Shown here piece after piece: positions 33,634-40,582 of a DNA stretch of 60,833 nucleotides. The notes beneath the pieces were generated by a model. That model saw nothing but the letters and a program-made list of their open reading frames with translations. It ran no database searches and was not told the origin of the DNA. The first letter of the stretch is position 1. The number at the start of each line of letters is the position of its first letter. The stretch spans positions 1 through 60,833 of the forward strand of contig JAIXTI010000168.1 of NCBI GenBank assembly GCA_027484025.1. Direction: 5' to 3'. The position numbers were made by a program, and so were the translations under genes. Source of the stretch: a bacterium. GTDB taxonomy: Bacteria > Gemmatimonadota > Gemmatimonadetes > Gemmatimonadales > Gemmatimonadaceae.

Positions 33634-34706
33634 CGGACGATGATCTCCCCGGTCACTGCACCGACTTCACGCAGCGCGGCGAAGATGGCGGCGATTTCGC
33701 TGGGCGGCGTGCGCACGGCGTGCAGTGCCGAGGCGACACGCTGCACCGGGATCCCCGCGGGAAGGCGCACACTGCCCGGAATGGCGGCGGTGTCGTTGGG
33801 GGCGAGGTTGCCGATGGCGAGCGTAATGGCGCCATGGCTCACCGTTGCCGCGCCGACGACCATGTCGCCGCCGGCGACCACGGTGCCGTCGCGACCGTCG
33901 ATGATGATGCGCGGCCGGGCTTCGGTGCTGATCGCCAGATCGCGGATTTTCGCCATCGCCACCGGCTTCTGTACGGAGTCGGGGATCGTCACCATGACCG
34001 AGCCTTCGTCTTCGACCGTAGCGGTCTTTTCGCCCATGGCCCCGTTGATCGCCGTCGCGATGCGCATGGCGGTACCGAGGTCGGGCTCACGCAGCAGGAG
34101 GCGTGACGTGGCGGCAATCGTGGGGCGCGGGAGGTCGGCTTCGAGCACGCCGCCGGTAGGAATGCGCGCGGCCGTTTCGTGCGACGGCTGAAAGCGCGTG
34201 GTCGAGCCGCCATCGCTTACGAGCATCGATCCCTGCGCCGACGCGAGTGGCGGCCCGTTGGGATCGGCCACCAGCGGCGTCATGAAGAGCGTGCCGCCAC
34301 GAAGCGAGCGCGCATCGCCCATGCTGGAGACCTGCACTTCGAAGCGTCCACCGGCACGCAGGAACGGCGAGACTTCAGCCGTGACCAGCACCGCCGCCAC
34401 GTTGCGCATGCGGATGAGATCTGCGGGCACTTCGACATTGAAGCGACGCAGAATGTTGATGACGCTCTGCACCGTGGGGCCGCCGGTCTGTCCACCAATG
34501 GCGCGATCGCCGGTGTTGTCGAGGCCTACCGCGAGGCCGTAGCCCACCAGGCGCACCGGCAGGGCGCCTTCGGCCGACGTGAGATCGCGGATCTTGATGT
34601 CGTTCTGCGCGCTCGCCGTCGTGGGCATGAGCAGCAACAGCGCCGTGGCGGCGACGATGACTCGCGCGCACACTTTCGCGACACGCGTGGCGTGGAACAG
34701 GATCAT
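33630..34706 (-). CDS. flgI: Flagellar P-ring protein FlgI
   Basis: ATG 34706 is preferred (358 residues); a GTG at 34748 would overlap flgH. A signal peptide precedes QNDIKIRDL. Typical segments are VRLVGYGLAVGLDNTGDRA, FNVEVPADLIRMRNVAAVLVTAEV, RSLRGGTLFMTPLVADPNG and ARPRIIIDGRDGTVVAGGD, with a C-terminal ALHAVRTPPSEIAAIFAALREVGAV. It forms the periplasmic P-ring around the rod and shows that the cell has an outer membrane. Confidence 0.97.
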   Translation of the reverse strand: MILFHATRVAKVCARVIVAATALLLLMPTTASAQNDIKIRDLTSAEGALPVRLVGYGLAVGLDNTGDRAIGGQTGGPTVQSVINILRRFNVEVPADLIRMRNVAAVLVTAEVSPFLRAGGRFEVQVSSMGDARSLRGGTLFMTPLVADPNGPPLASAQGSMLVSDGGSTTRFQPSHETAARIPTGGVLEADLPRPTIAATSRLLLREPDLGTAMRIATAINGAMGEKTATVEDEGSVMVTIPDSVQKPVAMAKIRDLAISTEARPRIIIDGRDGTVVAGGDMVVGAATVSHGAITLAIGNLAPNDTAAIPGSVRLPAGIPVQRVASALHAVRTPPSEIAAIFAALREVGAVTGEIIVR

Positions 34707-34738
34707 GGGTTTGACTAGCGAAAGCAAAAGAGAAGAGG

Positions 34739-35404
34739 TCACGGCCACAGTGCTCCAACCACCTTGGTGAGAATGCCCTGCTTGGGCTTGCCGAGTGGAC
34801 CGGGCGAGGCGTAGCCCAGCTGCACATCCGCCACGCGGCTCGATTCGATGACATTGGAAACGGAGACGTCCTGCGCGCGCACCCAGCCGCTGAAGACGAT
34901 GTCCTGCATCGCCTTGTCGACGTCGATCTTCTTGGTGCCCTTCACCTGCAGCAGTCCGTTGGGGCCAACGGCCACGACGCGCACGCTCATTTCGTTCTGG
35001 AAGCGATTCTCACGACGCGCCTGGCCACGCTGCGTCTGGTCGGCATTGTTGCGCGTGTCGATCCCGACGTTCTTGGATGAGGCGGGGAGTCGCGCGTTCA
35101 GCCCGAGTCCACGATTGCGCGTGTCCTGCGCAATGTTTTCCTTGACGGCCGTGCTGATGGTGTAGTCGTCGACCAGCACGGTGATGATGTCGCCCACGAG
35201 AAACTGGCGACGATCGGCGACCCACGACGCGCGCACCGGTGTGGCGGTGGCAGGCGCGGCAGCGGCCGCGGCCGCGGCAGCGGGTGCCGTCGTAGCGGCT
35301 CCGGTCGCACCGGCTGGCGGAGTGGGCTGCGCTGTGAGCGCGATAGGGCATAGCAGCGTGGCGAGCGGGGCCACGAGCAACGAGGCAAGACGCTGATGGG
35401 ACAT
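34739..35404 (-). CDS. flgH: Flagellar L-ring protein FlgH
   Basis: The start is ATG 35404 (MSHQRLAS), giving 221 residues. After the signal region and an Ala/Pro stretch comes the FlgH core: FLVGDIITVLVDDYTISTA, LPASSKNVG, RRENRFQNEMSVRVVAVGPNGLLQVKGTKKI and IVFSGWVRAQDVSVSNVIES with VADVQLGYAS. FlgH is normally a lipoprotein; here the signal region has a cysteine in LLCPIAL but no clear lipobox, and cleavage after ALTA looks more likely. It forms the outer-membrane L-ring. Confidence 0.95.
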   Translation of the reverse strand: MSHQRLASLLVAPLATLLCPIALTAQPTPPAGATGAATTAPAAAAAAAAAPATATPVRASWVADRRQFLVGDIITVLVDDYTISTAVKENIAQDTRNRGLGLNARLPASSKNVGIDTRNNADQTQRGQARRENRFQNEMSVRVVAVGPNGLLQVKGTKKIDVDKAMQDIVFSGWVRAQDVSVSNVIESSRVADVQLGYASPGPLGKPKQGILTKVVGALWP

Positions 35405-35411
35405 CAGAGGC

Positions 35412-35903
35412 TCAGCGGAGGCGGACAGTGTTCGGCGCAACGGCAATGCCGTCGAGCCGGCGAGTACGATCGATGCGGACGCCGACTGGGGCGCCCACGG
35501 CGGCGGTGTTCGTGGCGACGCCGCTCAGTACCAGCGTGAGCGGACCGTCCTGCCAGATGGCTTTCACGGTGGCGCCACCGGCAATGACCGGCGGTGCCGA
35601 CACGGCGGGTGCACGGAGGACTTCGCCAGCCATGATCGGCCGACGCGTGACCCAGCCGGGCAGTGCGCGCGTGGTGTCGGGCGCGAGCCCGTTCCACCGC
35701 CAGGTGATGATCGTGTCGACGACGGCAATGTCGGCGGGCTGCAACGCTTCGCCGCGAGCCAAGGCCCGCGTCGCAACGGTGAGCGACACCCGACGCTGAT
35801 CGCTCTTGAGCGGCGCGCTGACCGCTGCCGGCTGCGCGCAGAGCACGCACGGCAGCAGCAGCAACGCCACGAGGGCGACGAAATGCCGGGACACGAAAGA
35901 CAT
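35412..35903 (-). CDS. flgA: Flagella basal body P-ring formation protein FlgA
   Basis: The 163-residue protein has a signal peptide (FVALVALLLLPCVLCA) and the SAF-type core: VATRALARGEALQPADIAVVD, RPIMAGEVLRAPAVS, and VIAGGATVKAIWQDGPLTLVLSGVA with VGAPVGVRI. FlgA is the periplasmic chaperone for P-ring assembly. It lies between flgG and flgH, 2 bases after the former. Confidence 0.93.
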   Translation of the reverse strand: MSFVSRHFVALVALLLLPCVLCAQPAAVSAPLKSDQRRVSLTVATRALARGEALQPADIAVVDTIITWRWNGLAPDTTRALPGWVTRRPIMAGEVLRAPAVSAPPVIAGGATVKAIWQDGPLTLVLSGVATNTAAVGAPVGVRIDRTRRLDGIAVAPNTVRLR

Positions 35904-35905
35904 CG

Positions 35906-36694
35906 TCAGTTCTTGATGTTGTTGGCGATCTGACCCATCTCGTCGGCCGTCTTGATGGACTTGGAGTTGATCTCGTACGCACGCTGGGCGGCGATCATCT
36001 CCACCATCTCCTGCACGATCTCGACGTTCGACCCTTCGAGGCTCCCCTGCTGCAGACGCCCCATGCCTTCGTCGTCAGGAAAGCCCACAACGGGCTGTCC
36101 TGAGGCGGTCGTCGGCGCGAGCAGGTTCTGTCCGAGGTTGAGCAGGCCGCTGGGATTGGCGAAACGCGCAATCTCGATGCGGCCGATTTCGGTCGGGTTG
36201 ATGTCGTTGCCGCGACGGATGCTCACGACACCGGTTTTCGAAATCGTGAGTTCGGCGCCGTCCTGCGGAATGCGAATGGGCGGTTGGATGGTGTAGCCGG
36301 CGCCGGTCACGAGCACTCCCTGATCGCTGATCTGGAGACTGCCGTCACGCGTGTATCCGAGCTCGCCGTTGGGCAGCTGCACCTGGAAGAATCCTTCGCC
36401 CTCGATGGCGACGTCGAGATTCCGACCGGTCTGCTCGATGGGCCCCTGCTCGTGCAATCGCTGCACACCCGACAACCGCGTTCCGCGTCCCACCTGAATG
36501 GCGGGGAGCGTTTCCGCTTCGGTGCCACCGATGACCTGCGACCCCTGAATGGTCTGGTAGAGCAGGTCCTCGAACTGCGCACGGCTGCGCTTGAAGCCGG
36601 CCGTGTTCACGTTGGCGAGGTTGTTGGCGATGACTTCGGTGCGTGTCTGCTGCGCCATCATGCCGGTCGCGGCGGCGCGAAGTGCTGGATCCAT
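35906..36694 (-). CDS. flgG: Distal rod protein FlgG
   Basis: The 262-residue protein has the rod/hook N-terminal motif AATGMMAQQTRTEVIANNLANVNTAGFKR and the C-terminal EGSNVEIVQEMVEMIAAQRAYEINSKSI. The length, the extended region after the first motif (QFEDLLYQTIQ) and the position after flgF fit FlgG. It builds the distal rod that crosses the P- and L-rings. Confidence 0.97.
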   Translation of the reverse strand: MDPALRAAATGMMAQQTRTEVIANNLANVNTAGFKRSRAQFEDLLYQTIQGSQVIGGTEAETLPAIQVGRGTRLSGVQRLHEQGPIEQTGRNLDVAIEGEGFFQVQLPNGELGYTRDGSLQISDQGVLVTGAGYTIQPPIRIPQDGAELTISKTGVVSIRRGNDINPTEIGRIEIARFANPSGLLNLGQNLLAPTTASGQPVVGFPDDEGMGRLQQGSLEGSNVEIVQEMVEMIAAQRAYEINSKSIKTADEMGQIANNIKN

Positions 36695-36706
36695 GGTCAG
36701 GTCTCC

Positions 36707-37411
36707 TTAAACGGGCGTCGCGAGGTCGGTCACGGCGATGCCGCGGGCCTCGTCAATGGTGGTCAGCGTCTTCTGCGCGGCCTGGTAGCGATGCAGCACG
36801 CTCAGCATGTCGGTCATGGCCGTGAGGGCGTTCACGTTCGATTCTTCGACGAACCCCTGCATCACCTTCCGATCGCCGGGGGCGATGGCGACGCGCGTGG
36901 CGTCGGGGACGAACATCGTGCCGCCCTCGTGCTGGAGGTCCGTCCCGTCGGCGACGCGCTCGACCCGCAGAAGCGCGAGCGGCTTGCCGTTGACTTTGAT
37001 CGACCCCGACTCATCGATCTCGACTTGGCCCGGCGGAATCGTGATCGGCCCGCCATCGGCGAGCACCGGATTGCCCTTGCCGTCCACCAGCTGGCGGTTG
37101 GCATTGAGCTCGAAGCTGCCGTTGCGGACGAATCGCTCCCCATTCGGGGTCTGCACCACGAAGAAGCCGTTCCCGCTGACCGCGAGGTCAAACGGGTTGT
37201 GCGTCTGCGTGAGCGTCCCGGGGGTGAGGTCGATGGCGGTATCGGTCGTCGCCAGCGCGTTGCCCATGAGACGGGAGAAGGCGGTTTCCGCCTTGAACCC
37301 ACGGGTGGATGCGTTGGCGAGATTGTTGGCAAGGACGGCCTGTCGGCGCTCCAGCATCTGGAGGGCCGAAGCCGCACTGCTCATTCCGTTGGTTTGGACG
37401 GGACCTGGCAT
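36707..37411 (-). CDS. flgF: Proximal rod protein FlgF
   Basis: The 234-residue protein starts at ATG 37411 (MPGPVQTN). It has the rod motif ALQMLERRQAVLANNLANASTRGFK and, at the end, FVEESNVNALTAMTDMLSVLHRYQAAQKTL. It is the first gene of an operon that continues through flgG, flgA, flgH, flgI, flgJ, flgN-like, flgK and csrA. A sigma-54-type promoter lies 44 bases in front of the start. Confidence 0.93.
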   Translation of the reverse strand: MPGPVQTNGMSSAASALQMLERRQAVLANNLANASTRGFKAETAFSRLMGNALATTDTAIDLTPGTLTQTHNPFDLAVSGNGFFVVQTPNGERFVRNGSFELNANRQLVDGKGNPVLADGGPITIPPGQVEIDESGSIKVNGKPLALLRVERVADGTDLQHEGGTMFVPDATRVAIAPGDRKVMQGFVEESNVNALTAMTDMLSVLHRYQAAQKTLTTIDEARGIAVTDLATPV

Positions 37412-37454
37412 GTCGTGGTCTTGGAAATGGGGACACGAACTCACCAGGGGGAAA

Positions 37455-37470
37455 AGCAACGGTCGGGCCA
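37455..37470 (-). promoter_or_regulatory. Sigma-54 promoter of the flgF operon
   Basis: On the minus strand TGGCCC-N5-TTGCT matches the consensus TGGCAC-N5-TTGCW with one mismatch; the -12 GC is at 37457-37456. Its spacing from the start (about 45 bases) equals that of the fliQ and fliL promoters. It overlaps the downstream arm of a hairpin that may end the previous operon. Confidence 0.65.
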
Positions 37471-37485
37471 AAGCTGGCCCGACCG
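37460..37485 (-). terminator. Hairpin terminator overlapping the flgF promoter
   Basis: CGGTCGGGCCA (37460-37470) and TGGCCCGACCG (37475-37485) are a perfect 11-bp stem with a 4-base loop. On the minus strand it is followed by TTGCTTTT, a fair U-tract. It would stop transcripts arriving from the fliQ-fliA operon. Confidence 0.6.
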
Positions 37486-37627
37486 GAAAGAAAATTGTAA
37501 GTTGTTGTTAAGTATGGCTTTACGGAGCGATCGGGAAATTTCTTCCGGCATGTCGCCGAGGATTTGGCACGGCAATTCGTGCCGGTACCCCCCTCGCCCG
37601 GACGCCTTTTCCGCGCGGTCCGTGTCG

Positions 37628-38041
37628 TCAGCGCCGGCCGCCGATCTCCAGCAGCATCGACACGGCGTCCAGTGGCAGCCCCGTCTTCCAGGCGATTTCT
37701 GCCGGGGCGGCGCCTGCCGCGGCCAGTGCCTGGACCGCCCGCGGCGTCTTGCTGCTGCGACCGGCCAACTTGATGGTGGGGGTCGCGGCCGCGGTCGGCC
37801 GGTTGACCCCGCTCAGGGTGGCGCGCCGGCTCCGCCCCTTTCGGAACTTGGCCAGTGCCCGCATCCCGACATCGTACAGCAGCACCAACCCCGCCGCGCC
37901 TCCCAACGCGACGAAGGCGATGATCCGCTGCTCACGCGAGACGCCAGGCGACATGAGGAACGCGCCAACGATCAACCCGACGATCGTGACCCCCACGCCC
38001 AACGCCGTCAGCTGCAGTACACCCTTCATGGTCTTCAACAT
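37628..38041 (-). CDS. Small membrane protein of unknown function in the flagellar locus
   Basis: The 137-residue protein has two membrane helices (LTALGVGVTIVGLIVGAFLM and IIAFVALGGAAGLVLLY) and a basic linker. The C-terminal 35 residues (VQALAAAGAAPAEIAWKTGLPLDAVSMLLEI) look like a short helix-turn-helix and recall the tail of DUF2802/DUF6115-type proteins found after flagellar genes in other bacteria. It lies 23 bases after fliA and is the last gene of the fliQ operon. An ATG four codons later is an alternative start. Confidence 0.75.
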   Translation of the reverse strand: MLKTMKGVLQLTALGVGVTIVGLIVGAFLMSPGVSREQRIIAFVALGGAAGLVLLYDVGMRALAKFRKGRSRRATLSGVNRPTAAATPTIKLAGRSSKTPRAVQALAAAGAAPAEIAWKTGLPLDAVSMLLEIGGRR

Positions 38042-38064
38042 CGTGCGATTCCCCGGTTCCCGTA

Positions 38065-38847
38065 TCAGGCGTCGCGGAGCGGCTTGAGCTCCACGCGCAA
38101 CTTGCTCAGCGCCTTGCTCCGAATCTGTGAGACGCGCGACTCGGTCAGTTCGAGCACCTTCGCGATCTCGTGCAGCTTGAGCTCCTCGAAGTAGTAGAGC
38201 GACAACACCACCCGCTCCTGCTCCTTGAGCCGCAGAATCGCTTCCTTGAGGTGCGACACTTCCTGTTCGTGCGTCATCGACTCTTCGACGTCGCCATCGA
38301 GTTCGCTCGTAAGCGTCTCCGCGGGCACCGGTGCGGTGTTCTCGCGATCACCGGGCGCCCGATCGAGCGGAATGTGATGCGCGCCTTCGACGTCCGCCTG
38401 CCAGCGCCACAGCGTCTCCATGTCCACGCCAAGCTGCGCCGCCAGTTCGCGATCTTCGGGCGCATGCCCGTGCGCGCGCTGATACGCTTCGCGGGCCGCC
38501 GTGATTTCGCGCGTCTTGCGACGGATGGAGCGCGGGACGTGGTCCTGCTTGCGCAGTTCGTCGAGAATGGCGCCGCGAATGCGCGGGGCCGCAAAGGTGC
38601 TGAACGCGAGTCCGCGTGTCGCGTCGAAACCTTCCAGCGCCGTCATGAGGCCGATCGTACCGGCGCTCACCAGCTCGTCGAAGTCCGCACGCACCGCAAG
38701 GGTGCGCGATACCTGACGCGCCACGTGGTGGACGAGCCCGAGGTGTTCTTCGAGCAGTCGGTCACGGGCGACTTGATTGCCGGCCTGAAACGATTGCCAG
38801 AGCGGGGCATTCATGGCGATGGAGGCGGAAGGAGTTGCAAGTGTCAT
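38065..38847 (-). CDS. fliA: Flagellar RNA polymerase sigma factor FliA (sigma-28)
   Basis: The 260-residue protein is a sigma-70 family member of the FliA/WhiG type: region 2 with DFDELVSAGTIGLMTALEGFDATRGLAFSTFAAPRIRGAILDELR, region 3 with REAYQRAHGHAPEDRELAAQLG, region 4 with QERVVLSLYYFEELKLHEIAKVLELTESRVSQIRSKAL. It should direct late flagellar genes such as flagellin, which are not in the window. ATG 38847 is preferred; it lies just after the stop of the flhG-like gene, and a TTG two codons earlier overlaps that stop. Confidence 0.94.
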   Translation of the reverse strand: MTLATPSASIAMNAPLWQSFQAGNQVARDRLLEEHLGLVHHVARQVSRTLAVRADFDELVSAGTIGLMTALEGFDATRGLAFSTFAAPRIRGAILDELRKQDHVPRSIRRKTREITAAREAYQRAHGHAPEDRELAAQLGVDMETLWRWQADVEGAHHIPLDRAPGDRENTAPVPAETLTSELDGDVEESMTHEQEVSHLKEAILRLKEQERVVLSLYYFEELKLHEIAKVLELTESRVSQIRSKALSKLRVELKPLRDA

Positions 38848-38849
38848 GG

Positions 38850-39725
38850 TCAAGCACCGGAACGGGAGGGAGTTCGGGCGGCCAGTACGCGCATCACGAC
38901 ATCGTGAGCAGCGATGGCGGCCGGAGATCCGGCGGCCGCATCGGGGAACGGCATCCCCGCGCGGAGCGCAGCATCGAGAGTGGAATCGGCCGGAATTGCT
39001 CCGGCCAGGCGCAGCGTAAGCCCCAGGAACTGACGGGCACCGGCGTCGATGGCGTCGTAGCAGCGAGTAGCCTCGCTGCCTTCATGACGATTGACGAGTA
39101 CATCCACCGGAAGGGCACTGTGCCGCTGCACCACGGCTTTGCACAGTGCGTACGTCGCTGCCAACCCCACCGGATCACTACCGGCGGAGACTGCAACGAG
39201 TCGTTCATCGGCGTGCGGGGTCACGGCGCCAAGCACCGTGTCGAGCCGCGCGCCACAGTCGAACACTACGAGATCCATCTGATCGGCCAACGCACTCACG
39301 CGACGCATGCACGCGCGACGCTCTGCCGCGGTCATGGGCGTCGCCGCGTGATCGGCGCCGACACGCGGCGCTCCACCGGCCACCAACGTGAGCGTCGCGC
39401 TCACCGGTGTCGCAACGTCCTGCGCCGTCACACGACCGCCACGCAGATCGGCCCAGCTGGCCCGCGGCGTGACACCCAAGGTCATCGCCAGGGGCCCGAC
39501 AAAGTCATCGGCGTCGATGAGCAGCACACGCTTGCCTTCACCCGCAGCGCTGACCGCGAGCAAGGCCGATACGAGTGTCGTGCCCGAGCCACCGCGACCA
39601 CTCGCCACCAGCAACGTGGGCACGCCGCCGCCTTCGCTACCGGCGCCCGTGCGCGCAGCGCGCACGGCATCGGCTTGCGAGAGCGCCGCGGTGCCACGCG
39701 GTGGAGACATGAGGAGGCTCGACAT
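38850..39725 (-). CDS. FlhG/FleN-like MinD-family protein with degenerate Walker A
   Basis: The 291-residue protein sits between flhF and fliA, the usual place of flhG. It keeps the MinD/ParA layout: TLLVASGRGGSGTTLVSALLAV, KRVLLIDADDFVGPLAMTLG, DLVVFDCGARLDTVLG and ALPVDVLVNRHEG. In the deviant Walker A (normally GKGGxGKT) both lysines are replaced, giving GRGGSGTT with R44 and T49. ATP hydrolysis is therefore doubtful. FlhG limits flagellar number together with FlhF; here it may act as a non-hydrolysing partner. It overlaps flhF by ATGA. Confidence 0.88.
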   Translation of the reverse strand: MSSLLMSPPRGTAALSQADAVRAARTGAGSEGGGVPTLLVASGRGGSGTTLVSALLAVSAAGEGKRVLLIDADDFVGPLAMTLGVTPRASWADLRGGRVTAQDVATPVSATLTLVAGGAPRVGADHAATPMTAAERRACMRRVSALADQMDLVVFDCGARLDTVLGAVTPHADERLVAVSAGSDPVGLAATYALCKAVVQRHSALPVDVLVNRHEGSEATRCYDAIDAGARQFLGLTLRLAGAIPADSTLDAALRAGMPFPDAAAGSPAAIAAHDVVMRVLAARTPSRSGA

Positions 39726-40582
39726 CAGGCGGGTATCCAGTCGGCTTCCGCATCAGCGGGAAGCCCCCAGCTGCGCAGCAACCGCTGCACGCCGGGCTTG
39801 AGGTCGGCGGGTACATCCTGCCCGTCGGTCACCCATCGCGTCGGCATCTCGAGCGAGAGTGCCATATCGGTCACCCCACGCTCGCGCGGGACTTCGTCGA
39901 GCTTGGAGATGAGCAGATGCGTGGCGCCACAATGCGCGCGCGACGTGGTGTACGCGCGTCCGATATCCACCGCGAGATCCGCCCGCAACGAGGCCGGCAG
40001 CACGAGGTGCACTTCGTCCGGTGCGATCGTGTCCAGCAGCGAACGCCACCGCTCGGTGAGCTCCGCACTCGCGGGACTGCGGCCCGGGGTGTCGATGATG
40101 ATCACGTCGCAGTTCGGCGACAACCGCTTCATCGCGCCATCCACTTCGCGCGCATCGTACACGACTTCGAACGGAACGTCGGCCAGTTCAGCGTACGTGG
40201 CCAACTGCTCCATGCCGCCCACGCGATACGTGTCGATTGTGAGCAAGCCACAGCGCGCGGCGCCGAACATGCCGCGGCGCACCGCGAGCTTGGCGGCCGT
40301 CGTCGTCTTGCCTGCGCCCGTGGGCCCCACCAACGCAATGCAGAATGGACGGCCATCAGCCTTGCGCAACGTCGCCGGCAACGGACGCGGCTCGAGACGG
40401 CTGCGCACATGATCGATGGCGAAGCTCGGCGCGGCCAGGACTTCCACCATCGGCACGCCGCCATCACGTACGGTGCGGGTGTGCAGAATCATGACGTCGT
40501 CGCCGAGCGTGCGACGGGCACGATCGGACACGCGTGAGAGGTCGGCGCCGCGAAAACGCTCGGCCTGCGTGTGATTAGCCAT
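39725..40582 (-). CDS. flhF: Flagellar GTPase FlhF
   Basis: The 285-residue protein has an N-terminal B-type segment and the SRP-GTPase NG domain: G1 GPTGAGKTTTAAKL at 86-99, G2 region IDTYRVGGMEQL, G3 DTPGRSPAS and G4 SKLDE. It is shorter than many FlhF proteins because the basic middle part is reduced. FlhF places the flagellum and aids early assembly, and is normally stimulated by FlhG. It overlaps the flhA stop by 8 bases. Confidence 0.93.
   Translation of the reverse strand: MANHTQAERFRGADLSRVSDRARRTLGDDVMILHTRTVRDGGVPMVEVLAAPSFAIDHVRSRLEPRPLPATLRKADGRPFCIALVGPTGAGKTTTAAKLAVRRGMFGAARCGLLTIDTYRVGGMEQLATYAELADVPFEVVYDAREVDGAMKRLSPNCDVIIIDTPGRSPASAELTERWRSLLDTIAPDEVHLVLPASLRADLAVDIGRAYTTSRAHCGATHLLISKLDEVPRERGVTDMALSLEMPTRWVTDGQDVPADLKPGVQRLLRSWGLPADAEADWIPA

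Noticed and set aside
36284-38194. A 636-codon open frame on the plus strand across flgG, flgF and the small membrane gene
   Set aside because: It runs opposite to three genes with clear domains and has an Arg/Gly/His-rich composition typical of high-GC antisense frames.
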